Assembly: GCA_027460525.1 (NCBI GenBank)
Contig: JAPZAS010000004.1
Location: 49,055-113,054, forward strand
Reading direction: 5' to 3'
Source: Candidatus Methanoperedens sp.
Lineage (GTDB): Archaea; Halobacteriota; Methanosarcinia; Methanosarcinales; Methanoperedenaceae
DNA: 64,000 nt
How positions within the stretch are numbered: position 1 is the first letter of the stretch; every line of letters starts with the position of its first letter. Positions 8,303 to 19,338 of the stretch are shown here, piece by piece. The notes under the pieces were generated by a model that did not search any database, was not told the origin of the DNA, and worked only from the letters and a program-made list of their open reading frames with translations. The position numbers and the translations under genes were made by a program.

Positions 8303-9244
8303 TCAATTATATTCTATTCTTGCCCCTTCGTTCCTCGCCTTAGTGATAAACACCTGCCCTTTTTCCCCCAGAAATTCCTTCGCTATTTTTTTGAGATTCC
8401 ATGTATCCTCTCCGAATGCATACACAGTGGGACCGAATGAACTCATGCCTGCGCCGTAGGCGCCGGCGTCTCTCAGCGCCTTCATCAGCTTCATTGAAAC
8501 CGGCTGAAGTTCCACTTCCTTCTTTTTGAATCCAATTTCCTGAATCGCGTTAATACTTTTCCCGAAGGTCAACATATCCTCTTCCACAAGCGCGGGCAGA
8601 AGCTGCATCAGGATGATATGGGACAGTTTTTCCACTTCTTTCAAAGGCAAAGGACATTCTTTCTGGAATATGTTTACCTCGTTCTTCAATGACGCACCTT
8701 TTTGCTCCGGCACTGCAACTACAATATCCCAGTCAGGAAAATCCCTTCTCAATAAAACAGGCGCAGGCGGAAGCTTGCTTGCCGATGAAGGGAGAAAATC
8801 CTTCTTCATGCTGAACTTATGCCCTCCGTCGAGAATGAAGCCTCCAGTTTCAAAAGCAGCCACGCCTATGCCGCTTGTGCCTCCTCTTCCGACTTTTACC
8901 GCAATCTCGTACACGCTAAGACCAAGGTCATATAGTTTATTAGCAGCCATTCCTGATGCAAGGGCAGCCTGCGTTCCTGAGCCAAGACCTATATGAGAGG
9001 GATAATCCTTTTCTATTCCGATGTTTATTCCTGCGCCTTCAGGCAAAAGCTTTGTTGCGCTGTGTCTCATTCTTTCCGCATGCTCGCTTTCTCCTGTAAT
9101 CTCAACGATGTCCGATTTCTCCGCATTTATGCTTATAACAGGCTCATCAAGCGTCAGCCCGATGCCCCCGTCCACGCGCCCGATGCTTGCATTCATGTCG
9201 ATTAAAGTTATATGAAGGCGGGATGGTGTGGTGATTTTTAACAT
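8303..9244 (-). CDS. mptG: Beta-ribofuranosylaminobenzene 5'-phosphate synthase (methanopterin biosynthesis)
   Basis: 313-residue GHMP-kinase-fold protein opening MLKITTPSRLHITLIDMN, with the ATP/PRPP-loop-like stretch DYPSHIGLGSGTQAALASG at about residues 80-98 and GRGGTSGIGVAAFETGGF after it. These match archaeal beta-RFAP synthase, which joins 4-aminobenzoate (or 4-hydroxybenzoate) to PRPP with loss of CO2 in the first committed step of methanopterin synthesis. The enzyme is cytoplasmic. It lies six bases downstream of hisG on the same strand; both use PRPP, so co-transcription makes metabolic sense. Confidence 0.9.
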   Translation of the reverse strand: MLKITTPSRLHITLIDMNASIGRVDGGIGLTLDEPVISINAEKSDIVEITGESEHAERMRHSATKLLPEGAGINIGIEKDYPSHIGLGSGTQAALASGMAANKLYDLGLSVYEIAVKVGRGGTSGIGVAAFETGGFILDGGHKFSMKKDFLPSSASKLPPAPVLLRRDFPDWDIVVAVPEQKGASLKNEVNIFQKECPLPLKEVEKLSHIILMQLLPALVEEDMLTFGKSINAIQEIGFKKKEVELQPVSMKLMKALRDAGAYGAGMSSFGPTVYAFGEDTWNLKKIAKEFLGEKGQVFITKARNEGARIEYN

Positions 9245-9250
9245 ATTTTG

Positions 9251-10123
9251 TTAATGCACAATCTTGGCAATGTCCATCTCAAGTATATCCTCTGCACCCA
9301 GGCTCTTGAGTTTCGGGATGAGTATATTGATCTCACTCTTGCTTATCACGGTTTCAACGGCATAATAATCCGATTTGTAGAGTTTCGAGACCGTGGGTTT
9401 CTTCATCGCCGGCAGTGCGCTCACAACACTGTCCAGTTTATCTTCGCGTACATTCATCACAATAAAAACCCTGCCTCGCGCTTCCAGAACAGCCAGCAGG
9501 AGGATTTTTATTTCCTCGATTTCCTTCCTTTTCACGGGGTCTTTCCAGCTTTTCTTGTTCGCTATGAGTTTTGTATTGGATTCAAGTATAATGTCCACGA
9601 TTTTTAATCCGTTTTTCCTCAGAGTCGAGCCTGTCTCCGTAAGGTCAACAATAACGTCAACAAGTTCAGGGACTTTCGCCTCTGTCGCCCCGTAGGAGTA
9701 GCGTATATCCACAGGGATTCCAAGCTTATCAAAGAACCGTTTCGTGAGTTTAGGATACTCTGTCGAGACCCTGCTCCCGGGTTTAATATCCTTTGCGCTT
9801 TTTATCTCCTTATCAACAGGAACTGCAACAACTATTTTCACTATCCCCTCTCCAAGTTTGCTGTAGAACATATCCGCTACTTCCACCACATCGGCATCCG
9901 ACTCTATAACCCAGTCCTTTCCGGATATTCCCAGGTCAAAGTAACCCTCTTCAACGTACTTGGGTATTTCTTGCGGCCGGAGTATCTTGACCTTTTTTAT
10001 CCTCGGGTCATGTACCGTGGGGTTATACTCGCGGTCGGTTTTTCTTATCTCAAGGTCTGCCTGCTTGAACAAAAGCAGCGTCTGTTCCTCAAGGCTGCCT
10101 TTCGGGAGAGCGATGTCTATCAT
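9251..10123 (-). CDS. hisG: ATP phosphoribosyltransferase, long form
   Basis: 290 residues, the HisG-L length. The catalytic domain begins MIDIALPKGSLEEQTLLLF and contains DLGISGKDWVIE and the PRPP-binding region DVIVDLTETGSTLRKNGL. The C-terminal ACT-like regulatory domain (residues ~210-290) ends KSLGAEDILEMDIAKIVH, so histidine feedback without HisZ is expected. It catalyses ATP plus PRPP to phosphoribosyl-ATP, the first step of histidine synthesis. No other his gene is nearby. mptG follows six bases downstream on the same strand. Confidence 0.95.
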   Translation of the reverse strand: MIDIALPKGSLEEQTLLLFKQADLEIRKTDREYNPTVHDPRIKKVKILRPQEIPKYVEEGYFDLGISGKDWVIESDADVVEVADMFYSKLGEGIVKIVVAVPVDKEIKSAKDIKPGSRVSTEYPKLTKRFFDKLGIPVDIRYSYGATEAKVPELVDVIVDLTETGSTLRKNGLKIVDIILESNTKLIANKKSWKDPVKRKEIEEIKILLLAVLEARGRVFIVMNVREDKLDSVVSALPAMKKPTVSKLYKSDYYAVETVISKSEINILIPKLKSLGAEDILEMDIAKIVH

Positions 10124-10162
10124 ACTAACCCTAACATGAATTCAGCGATTAAAAGCTTTGCT

Positions 10163-10591
10163 TTACTTGGATCCCTTTCTCGAATTTCTTTTATTGAAAA
10201 CCACCTCAAGAATCCCATTCTTATACGTTGTTTTCATGCCAGTTTTATTGACCCTTGCAGGCAGGTTGATAACCTCTCTTACGGTTTTTGCATCGTTATC
10301 TGCTGTTATCTCAAGAACCGTTCCTGAACAGGTCAGTTGAATCTTTTCTTCCGCCATTCCGGGAAGTGATACCACGGCATGAATATTTTTCTCCGTTTCA
10401 AGTATATCCACAGGGGTTTTCCCAGGCGCTTCGGCAGCGATCCCTGAATTAAAAAACATGTGCGGGCACAGGTTTATTGAGATTTCAATATTTACAGGTC
10501 TGTCTTCCGGCAGGTTCATCTCATCTATAATATTATCGATAGCTTCCTCTAATTGTCTCAGGAATTCTTCAAATTCATTTCGTTTTCTCAT
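10163..10591 (-). CDS. Hsp20/alpha-crystallin-like small heat shock protein
   Basis: About 142 residues from the internal ATG at 10591 (MRKRNEFEEFLRQLEEAIDN). The open frame runs 20 codons further, but that stretch overlaps the cdc48 end and is lysine-rich low complexity, so I reject it. The C-terminal alpha-crystallin beta-sandwich is recognisable (TPVDILETEKNIHAVVSLPG; YKNGILEVVFNK), while the family's C-terminal I-x-I is not evident. A helical N-terminus precedes the domain. It probably holds unfolded proteins for the Cdc48 unfoldase encoded four bases upstream, and the two are likely one transcript. Confidence 0.8.
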   Translation of the reverse strand: MRKRNEFEEFLRQLEEAIDNIIDEMNLPEDRPVNIEISINLCPHMFFNSGIAAEAPGKTPVDILETEKNIHAVVSLPGMAEEKIQLTCSGTVLEITADNDAKTVREVINLPARVNKTGMKTTYKNGILEVVFNKRNSRKGSK

Positions 10592-10595
10592 AGTT

Positions 10596-12809
<2,214 letters not shown>

Positions 12810-12871
12810 TTAGTCATGTTTTATTACTGATAATACATAAAGCATGACATGGATTTAGAACATCGGTAATT

Positions 12872-14329
12872 TCACAGTATATCAAATCTGGGGCATGGCG
12901 CCTTCGCTATTAAAACGGATATTCCCTTCTTTTTGAGTTTTTCCAGAAGTTTGTCTTTTAAATCAATGTCCTGCGGGTCTATTATTGCGGTATCTTTGAC
13001 ACACGTTTTGATTAAATCTGTTAAATCAGGAACTTCCTGCCCCCCTGTCATGGCAGCCACCTCGTTCTGCAGCACCACGACCAAGACCTCATGTTTATTA
13101 TGGACTGCGTTGATAAGTCCGCAAATCCCTGAATGTGCAAGACCGAAATCACCGATTATCGCTATTCCCTTCCTGCTGAACCCGCACGCTGTGGCAATGG
13201 ACGAGCCGAGGGAAAACGCGGCGTCAAGGAGGGAGAGCGGCGGCGATGCTGTCATTATGGAGCATCCGATGTCGCCTGCCACGGGCACTCCTAGCTCTTT
13301 TATCGCCCTGTAAAGAGGGATGTAGGGGCAGTCCTCGCAGAGGGGACGGCTCCCTCTTTTCTTGATGGTCTGTGGTATTATTCTGCGCTCTACTGCGTCG
13401 TTGTTGATATTTTTGATTGCACTTCGTATATCCCTGGCTTCAACGAGCCCGTAAGGCAGGTGTCCTGTTAGTTTCCCGAGCACTCTTTTTGAAAGCTGTC
13501 TTTCAATAACGGGTTCTGTCTCTTCCACAACGAGCACGCGGTCATGCTCTCCTATGAAGCGGTTAATTAACCGAAGTGGCAGGGGATTGGTTATTGCGAG
13601 GTAAAGATGGGAAAAGTTTTGAGGTTTTATGGATTCAACGAGAGATGCCGGGAAACCTGATGAGATTACTCCTGTGCCGCCTCTTTTTTTATATTTGTTG
13701 AATTTTGAGCTTTCGGCGTACTCACACATTTTTGGATAAGACGTGCTGTGAAAACGCTGGTGTTTGCCCTGCATTGTGAGATGCCATATTTTTTTGTCAA
13801 AGGATATGTGTGCAGCAGGTTCGTTTCTCCTTGTAACTTCGCCCTCACTTTTGAGGAGTCTATCCGTAATTCTGATTATCACGGGAGTACTGGCATCTTC
13901 TGACAGAAGAAACGCCTCTTTGATACACTGGTAGGCAGTTTGCGGCGTCGATGGGTCAAATACCGGAACCTCTGCAACCAATCCGTAAAAACGCGAATCC
14001 TGTTCGTTCTGGGATTTCTGTGCGCCCGGGTCGTCCCCTGCAATGATTACCACGCCTGCACCTATCGTATGCGTTGCAGAAGAGATAAGCGGGTCTGCGA
14101 GGATGTTCACACCTACATGTTTTGCTATCACTGCGCTGCGTTCCCCGCATACCGATGAGCCGAGGGCAATTTCAAGTGCAACCTTTTCATTCACAGACCA
14201 TTCATGCTTTGTTTTGATAGCTTCCATGAGTTCGGTTATCGGGAAACCCGGGACTCCAGTCACTATTTTAACGCCGCAGTCCGAAAGCGCAGCAGCTATG
14301 GCCTCAAGACCATTCATAGAGTTTTTCAT
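12872..14329 (-). CDS. IorA-like thiamine pyrophosphate enzyme lacking the ferredoxin domain
   Basis: 485 residues resembling the alpha subunit of indolepyruvate ferredoxin oxidoreductase (COG4231-type). The N-terminal pyrimidine-binding domain has GVPGFPITELMEAI. A central domain follows, and a C-terminal PP domain has CEDCPYIPLYRAI, AGDIGCSIMT, GDFGLAHSGICGLINAV and VVLQNEVAAMTGGQ. The usual IorA C-terminus with two [4Fe-4S] clusters is missing: the protein stops at CPRFDIL. It therefore may be a decarboxylase or carboligase rather than a ferredoxin reductase, or it may need a separate iron-sulfur partner. Its start overlaps the stop of methanogenesis marker 11 by four bases, which ties it to methane or C1 metabolism. 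The substrate is unknown. Confidence 0.75.
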   Translation of the reverse strand: MKNSMNGLEAIAAALSDCGVKIVTGVPGFPITELMEAIKTKHEWSVNEKVALEIALGSSVCGERSAVIAKHVGVNILADPLISSATHTIGAGVVIIAGDDPGAQKSQNEQDSRFYGLVAEVPVFDPSTPQTAYQCIKEAFLLSEDASTPVIIRITDRLLKSEGEVTRRNEPAAHISFDKKIWHLTMQGKHQRFHSTSYPKMCEYAESSKFNKYKKRGGTGVISSGFPASLVESIKPQNFSHLYLAITNPLPLRLINRFIGEHDRVLVVEETEPVIERQLSKRVLGKLTGHLPYGLVEARDIRSAIKNINNDAVERRIIPQTIKKRGSRPLCEDCPYIPLYRAIKELGVPVAGDIGCSIMTASPPLSLLDAAFSLGSSIATACGFSRKGIAIIGDFGLAHSGICGLINAVHNKHEVLVVVLQNEVAAMTGGQEVPDLTDLIKTCVKDTAIIDPQDIDLKDKLLEKLKKKGISVLIAKAPCPRFDIL

Positions 14330-15210
14330 AGTGCCACCGCTTCATCATTGCGCGAAAACCATGGAAGTGCTGCCAGAGCGCCAATTACGCCTTTACCATC
14401 AATGCATATTTCAACGCCATTTTCCTTTGCTGTTTTTTGAGCAAGTTCCTTTGATACAATCCCGCTCCTGCACAGCCTGCTGTATTCCATGAGAGCGGAG
14501 GCATCAAATTCCGATAGAGCCACCATTCCGGTCTCAGGGGACACGCTGTATTTTAGAAGTCCTTTTCTTATTTTTGCAAGCAATTCTTTTTTTGCTCCGC
14601 CGATGCATGCAAATTCAAGAACCGTCGAAACGCAGTTCTGTGTCTTCTCTGGCACGGGATAAAGCTGGACAAGGGTATGGGAGATGTACTTATGCTCAGG
14701 CGTATCGACCGCATCTGCGATATTGTGGGCGAGCGTCCAGGTCGCTCCAACCTCTTTTGAATCTGTGTTGTCAATTCCTACAAGCACTCTTTCCCTTCGC
14801 GGGACAACGATTGTACCGCTTGCACGTTTTCCTCCTCCCGACTCTGAAATTCGACAGCGCAGAACACCGTTCGCATAGGCTCTGCATGTGGTTGCCCCAA
14901 CGCCTCCGCCCCCGAGACCGCTGTATGTTATCTCGATTTCTTTATCATTCACGAAGACCGATTCAATTCCCGCAGCCGCTGTCGATGAGCGCAGGTCAAG
15001 GGGTGAATGCCCTGTTCTTACGAGGTAGCGCATCATGTCGCCCACAGAACGGCTTTTGATAACAAGCGGGCTTTTGGAATAATGGTATAATGCCCATGCA
15101 GAGCCTCCGTAGCAGCTGGAATGTTCCATTATCTCCACAAGCTCGTTTTTCCTGTCCGCAACTGCATAGATGCCTTTATAAGTTATATTATAAGGGTCGG
15201 ATAGATGCAT
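14326..15210 (-). CDS. Methanogenesis marker protein 11
   Basis: 294 residues matching the family restricted to methanogens and relatives. The first half has the glycine-rich SGLGGGGVGATTCRAYANG. The second half has VLVGIDNTDSKEVGATWTLA, which resembles the GIDDTDS motif of the tRNA(Ile2) agmatinylcytidine synthetase TiaS (DUF1743-like), suggesting a nucleotide-dependent modification enzyme. The exact reaction is unknown. It is the first gene of a two-gene unit with the TPP enzyme downstream. Its start at 15210 is only 33 bases from the divergent Lon-like gene. Presence of this marker supports a methane-metabolising archaeon. Confidence 0.85.
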   Translation of the reverse strand: MHLSDPYNITYKGIYAVADRKNELVEIMEHSSCYGGSAWALYHYSKSPLVIKSRSVGDMMRYLVRTGHSPLDLRSSTAAAGIESVFVNDKEIEITYSGLGGGGVGATTCRAYANGVLRCRISESGGGKRASGTIVVPRRERVLVGIDNTDSKEVGATWTLAHNIADAVDTPEHKYISHTLVQLYPVPEKTQNCVSTVLEFACIGGAKKELLAKIRKGLLKYSVSPETGMVALSEFDASALMEYSRLCRSGIVSKELAQKTAKENGVEICIDGKGVIGALAALPWFSRNDEAVAL

Positions 15211-15243
15211 ATTTACACTGGTTTTAAGTATTTAATCTAATAT

Positions 15244-17127
15244 ATGAGTGTTTGTGAGAAAATGATGACCAAATCCTTCTGGATAATGCCCTTCTGTGCT
15301 ATACTATTATTATTGGCTGCTGTAAACCCTGTCCATGCTCTGGAAGACGGGGTCACGATACCGCTCGTAGCCGACCGCAGCACCGAGAACGGGGATGAGG
15401 GCGTTCTCCTGAGTGCACAGGTAATTGTTACAAACGGCACAGGTCATGTTTTTGTGGATACAAATCCTTATACGCAGGTTGACCTCCAGGGCTCAGCCAG
15501 GCTTGCCGCAATGGTGGCTTCGGATGTGCTCGGGATTGACCAGAAGGCGTATGACTTCTATTACATCATTGACATAAGCTCACCCATTATCGGAGGACCC
15601 TCGGCAGGCGGGGCGTTGACGGTGGCAACGATTGCAGCCATAAAAAACTGGACATTGAAACCTGATGTGGTCATGACTGGGATGATAAATCCGGATGAGT
15701 CCATAGGGCCGGTAGGCGGGATTCCATTCAAGCTTGAAGCTGCAGCTGCAAAGAATGCCACCCTTTTCCTGATACCGCAAGGACAGAGTAATGTTACCAT
15801 AACAAAAACAATTACCACGACGAAAGGTGCCTTCGTCGTCACCCAGGAAACGCAGGAAAATGTGGATGTGGTGGATCTGGGGAAAAATTTAAGTGTAACG
15901 GTGAAAGAAGTCGGCACAATTCAGGACGCAGTGTTGGCTTTTACGGGTAATGAGATAAAGAGGCCTGCTTATCAGGGAACGATTCTAACTCCCAGCTACC
16001 TCAACCTTCTTGAACCTCTCGCCACCAACCTGAAAAAAGAATCCGGCAGCATGTATGACGAGACCGCACAACTTGCGCCTAAAAGCCAGTCCCTGCAACA
16101 GGCAAAGGACATTTTAAGCAGTGCAGACAAGATGTACGGCGACAAGAAATACTATGCTGCGACTTCTTCGTATTTTAATGCCATGATCGACATGCGCTTT
16201 GCGCAGTGGAGCGATGGTTACAGCAAGGCATCCGATAAAGAGCAATATCTTACAGAACTTGTAAATAAAGTCGAGCAGCAGATACAGCTTTCTGAGTCTG
16301 ATCTTGATAACTTTACATTATACGGGGTCAGCGATGTCGAGGCTGTGGGCGCGGCAGAGTCCAGGATTACAGGTTCAATGGCAAAACTCGATGAGGCGAA
16401 AAAACTCAATGATACCAATGAGAAGATTTTTTCACTGGCTTTTGCCAACGAGAGGGCAAGAACAGCGCAGTGGTGGCTTACCCTTGCTTTGCCTGGGGAA
16501 AAAACAGTGCCAGAGAATATATTAAAAGACCGCGCGGGATGGTACCTGAGCCAGGCGCAGTCTATCAATACCTACATGCAGGCATTGCTTTCGGAAAGCG
16601 GGGCTCACGCCGGGATTCTCACAGGCGCGGATGAGGACATTACCAATGCCCAGACAGAACTGGAACGCGGATATTATGCGGGCGCGATTTTTGATTCGCT
16701 TCAGGCGACAATAACAGCCAGCACTTCCATCGGGTTATTGGGCACGACCGATGCCAGGCTGAAAGTAGAAGAGAGCAATGAGTCTGCAAGGGCGGCAATT
16801 AACGAAGCCCGAATGGCTGGAATCGAGCCCACGCTTGCTGTGAGCGCGTATGAATACGCCGAAACATTGACCAATCCCTTTGATAAGATTTCCCAGTATT
16901 CCTATGCAAAAATGGTTGCAAAGACTTCTGTTGTGCTTAATTCCCACGCCGTAGCTTCAAATAAAACCGCGGTTAAACCCACGATCACGCCCTTCATACC
17001 CGGGATTGTAATACCAACTCCAACTGCCACGGCTGCCCCAACGAAACAGAAGACAAAGATACCGGCTTTTGAGTCTGTCGCCTCAATTGCGGTCATATTA
17101 TTTGTATGGCGGTTGAGTAAAAAATAG
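15244..17127 (+). CDS. Exported Lon-type (S16) serine protease with C-terminal membrane anchor
   Basis: 627 residues. A signal peptide lies at about residues 10-32 (FWIMPFCAILLLLAAVNPVHA). A Lon proteolytic domain without an ATPase follows: catalytic Ser120 in IIGGPSAGGALTVATI and Lys163 in VGGIPFKLEAAAAKNA. A long helical region with TPR-like spacing (about residues 250-540) comes next, then a Thr/Pro-rich linker and a last hydrophobic segment. The end, IPAFESVASIAVILFVWRL then SKK, resembles the PGF-CTERM sorting signal with PAF in place of PGF. It probably cleaves proteins at the cell surface. Starts at 15262 or 15265 (after GTGAG) would fit the signal peptide better than 15244. Confidence 0.85.
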   Translation: MSVCEKMMTKSFWIMPFCAILLLLAAVNPVHALEDGVTIPLVADRSTENGDEGVLLSAQVIVTNGTGHVFVDTNPYTQVDLQGSARLAAMVASDVLGIDQKAYDFYYIIDISSPIIGGPSAGGALTVATIAAIKNWTLKPDVVMTGMINPDESIGPVGGIPFKLEAAAAKNATLFLIPQGQSNVTITKTITTTKGAFVVTQETQENVDVVDLGKNLSVTVKEVGTIQDAVLAFTGNEIKRPAYQGTILTPSYLNLLEPLATNLKKESGSMYDETAQLAPKSQSLQQAKDILSSADKMYGDKKYYAATSSYFNAMIDMRFAQWSDGYSKASDKEQYLTELVNKVEQQIQLSESDLDNFTLYGVSDVEAVGAAESRITGSMAKLDEAKKLNDTNEKIFSLAFANERARTAQWWLTLALPGEKTVPENILKDRAGWYLSQAQSINTYMQALLSESGAHAGILTGADEDITNAQTELERGYYAGAIFDSLQATITASTSIGLLGTTDARLKVEESNESARAAINEARMAGIEPTLAVSAYEYAETLTNPFDKISQYSYAKMVAKTSVVLNSHAVASNKTAVKPTITPFIPGIVIPTPTATAAPTKQKTKIPAFESVASIAVILFVWRLSKK

Positions 17128-17137
17128 AATAAATAGG

Positions 17138-17761
17138 TTAAAAACCTGCGGTTCTTTTCAAATACCTCTCGCATACTTCCAGATCCTCCTGCGTATTCAC
17201 ATTCAGTGCAAGCTCCTTGTCCTCTAAAATAAGGTTGTGATCCTCCTGCTCTTCCCGTATCCTGCCTGCGTCAAGGATGTTTATCCCGCACGGCACTATT
17301 AAGCCGTTATTCTTATGGAAAACAGTATCAGGACGAAGCCCGAGTTTATTAAACACATCAAGGTTCATGTGAACCGAGAGTGCAGGCATATTTATCTCAT
17401 GGTATTTTTCTATTATCCTGTCTATCAGTCCTGGTGTTACAAGAGGCAGGTCTGCCATTATAACCAACACATGCCCTGTGATGCCTGCTTTTTCCACTGC
17501 ATAAACCATATCATGGACAAAACCGCCACCGCCAGTCGGGATTATCTCCACATTATCATGCTCTTTCTTGAAATCCAGAAGCCAGTCGTTGGTTTTTTTT
17601 ACCCGTGGAGAGGTTGCAACAAAAATGCGCTCGATGTTTTTTGAGCCAAGAAGAGCGCAGAGCACATAAGAAATCAGGGGTTTGCCAAGAAGGAGGGTGA
17701 GAGGTTTTTCATCCTTCCCAAGGCGCCTTCCCATTCCCCCTGCCATCACAATTGCATCCAT
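17138..17761 (-). CDS. cobY: GTP:adenosylcobinamide-phosphate guanylyltransferase
   Basis: 207 residues, a MobA-like nucleotidyltransferase beginning DAIVMAGGMGRRLGKDEKPL, with LVIMADLPLVTPG as the metal-binding region. Archaea use this CobY in place of the kinase/guanylyltransferase CobU to activate adenosylcobinamide phosphate with GTP. It lies directly after cobS with a 16-base overlap and completes the cobS-cobY end of the cobamide cluster. The product feeds the corrinoid proteins needed by CdhE and by methyltransferases. Convergent with the Lon-like gene, with only ten bases between stops. Confidence 0.9.
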   Translation of the reverse strand: MDAIVMAGGMGRRLGKDEKPLTLLLGKPLISYVLCALLGSKNIERIFVATSPRVKKTNDWLLDFKKEHDNVEIIPTGGGGFVHDMVYAVEKAGITGHVLVIMADLPLVTPGLIDRIIEKYHEINMPALSVHMNLDVFNKLGLRPDTVFHKNNGLIVPCGINILDAGRIREEQEDHNLILEDKELALNVNTQEDLEVCERYLKRTAGF

Positions 17762-18522
17762 GCGAATCCTCCGATGAAGAGAAGAGCAGCGAGGCGTCCC
17801 ACTTCGTTAGACGCACCTATAATATCCCCGCTCACCCCGCCGAAGTGGCGGTTTGCCGTATTCAGGACAAGAAGCGCAGCCAATTGTGAGATTATGAAGG
17901 CTTCAACGCCGAATACCCCGAGAAAAAAGTAGCTCACTATGCCGGTAAAAACCATTCCTATTATGAAGTCGGAGAACCTCGTATTCTCCACCGTCATTGC
18001 CCCGAAACCCTCATGCAACTTCCTGCCAAAAGCTGCAACCGTGACCATGGATTGTTTTGCGCCTGTTTCTGCGACTATTAACGCATAGGGAAGCATATTA
18101 CTTTTTGCAATAGAAAAAAGAGACGCAAAAATTCCAAGGATCGCAATAATACAAAATATTAACCCTCCTGTCCCCACAGCAGTATCGCGCATTGCCGCTA
18201 TCTTTTTTTCTCGTGTGCCATGCGCTGCTATGCCATCGCCAAAATCTGCAAGCCCGTCGATATGATTGAATCCCGTGAGGTAGTAAATAACGATAATGAT
18301 TGCAAACGGTATCACAGCCTGGGGAAATATTATGGAGAATATGTAAGCCATTATTCCAAGGATGACGCCAAGAACCGCGCCGATAAGAGGGAATAGATAT
18401 GCGTGCTTCATGAGCTTCTCTATGCCTTCCATGGTTATACCCACGGGTATTGTGGTGAGAAAACCAAAACCGCTGCGCAGGGCAGAAAGAAACTCTCTCA
18501 TAAAGCCGGTTAATTTTTTCAT
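17746..18522 (-). CDS. cobS: Adenosylcobinamide-GDP ribazoletransferase (cobalamin synthase)
   Basis: 258-residue integral membrane protein with about six or seven hydrophobic segments. The acid-rich family motif is GFNHIDGLADFGDGIAAHG around residues 86-104, followed by REKKIAAMRDTAVGTGG. It joins adenosylcobinamide-GDP and alpha-ribazole (phosphate) to give adenosylcobalamin (5'-phosphate) at the membrane. The start overlaps the cobZ stop by four bases and the end overlaps cobY, so cobZ-cobS-cobY are translated as a coupled unit. Confidence 0.93.
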   Translation of the reverse strand: MKKLTGFMREFLSALRSGFGFLTTIPVGITMEGIEKLMKHAYLFPLIGAVLGVILGIMAYIFSIIFPQAVIPFAIIIVIYYLTGFNHIDGLADFGDGIAAHGTREKKIAAMRDTAVGTGGLIFCIIAILGIFASLFSIAKSNMLPYALIVAETGAKQSMVTVAAFGRKLHEGFGAMTVENTRFSDFIIGMVFTGIVSYFFLGVFGVEAFIISQLAALLVLNTANRHFGGVSGDIIGASNEVGRLAALLFIGGFAWMQL

Positions 18523-19118
18523 CCGGCAAACCCGCCCTCACTTTTCGGGATAGCCTTTCTTTCTTTCGCCTTCGTTTTACCTCCGTCGCCCCTCCCTCTT
18601 GAGTACATGTTGGCTGAGGCTCCTCCTATGAGCCCTGCAATCACATCGTCCATGAAAGGCCCGAGTTTTGAGAGTATGCCGGGTTTTAATTTGTCAAACC
18701 TGACGTATTCAAAGATTCCCTTGTCGCCGCTGATGTATTTTGCTATGCTCATCCCGATTACCTCATCCACGATCAAAAAGGTAAGGTCTTTATTGAAGAT
18801 TTCCTTGCTCATGCCCGGAAGCTTCCCTTCCTCGCCTGCTTTTTCAAGGAGCAAGCCAGCGTATAACAGTATGCAGAGATTCGGGTCTGAGAGGGCATGC
18901 ATTAACTCGCGCCTGAACACACGCTGTGCTATGTCCTTGTTCTCAACTCCCGGATGCGGGACGTAGAGTTCCATAGCCGCTGATACAAGCACTTCTTCAG
19001 AGAGCCCGGCTTCTTCAAGGACGCTCATTATGCTTCTTGCATCCGTGTCTTTGATTTCTTTTGGCTGGTTCTTTTTCTTTTTTCCTTTTATGGTGGATAG
19101 TTTCATGATATTCTCCAT
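18519..19118 (-). CDS. cobZ: Alpha-ribazole-5'-phosphate phosphatase CobZ (PgpA-like domain)
   Basis: 199 residues. The C-terminal two thirds is a phosphatidylglycerophosphatase-A-like domain (FLIVDEVIGMSIAKYISGD; GPFMDDVIAGLIGGASANM). The N-terminus is a lysine-rich tail and a helical VLEEAGLSEEVLVSAAMELY segment. In Methanosarcina a protein of this kind (CobZ) replaces CobC and dephosphorylates alpha-ribazole phosphate or cobalamin phosphate. The overlap with cobS supports that reading over a lipid role. Upstream, at 19119-23866, the cobamide cluster is broken by the repeat-bordered island; cbiB and cobD lie on the far side. Confidence 0.85.
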   Translation of the reverse strand: MENIMKLSTIKGKKKKNQPKEIKDTDARSIMSVLEEAGLSEEVLVSAAMELYVPHPGVENKDIAQRVFRRELMHALSDPNLCILLYAGLLLEKAGEEGKLPGMSKEIFNKDLTFLIVDEVIGMSIAKYISGDKGIFEYVRFDKLKPGILSKLGPFMDDVIAGLIGGASANMYSRGRGDGGKTKAKERKAIPKSEGGFAG

Positions 19119-19263
19119 TCTTTAATCGCTATAACATTCAAAATTTAACCGCTGATTGACGCTCTGAAAAACATTTAACCACATATCGGCGCTATGAAAT
19201 GGTTTTGATACGCTCATGGGCGCAGATAAATGCTGCTGATAGAGGTCGTTTCGTATATTTTTT

Positions 19264-19293
19264 AACCGCAGATGAACGCAGATAAACGCAGAT
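19264..19293 (+). repeat. Dispersed CGCAGAT repeat, copy 1 (left border of the cobamide-cluster island)
   Basis: AACCGCAGATGAACGCAGAT followed by AAACGCAGAT: three near-identical units on a 10-base period. It lies 46 bases downstream of the GxxExxY stop codon. The rest of 19119-19338 is AT-rich with fragments such as GGGCGCAGATAAATGC (19218-19233) that look like decayed copies. It is inverted relative to the copies at 19784 and 23831, so the outermost copies of the island face each other. Confidence 0.85.
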
Positions 19294-19338
19294 ACGTATC
19301 GAACAATTCTGCGCATGTCAGCGCGTATATGTGGTTTT

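Noticed and set aside
16902..17174. Minus-strand frame over the end of the Lon-like gene
   Set aside because: Antisense of the Thr/Pro-rich linker and membrane anchor; no start signal.
19264..19293. Possible CRISPR array at the CGCAGAT repeats
   Set aside because: Units are 10 bases and nearly contiguous, with no unique spacers and no cas genes anywhere in the window.
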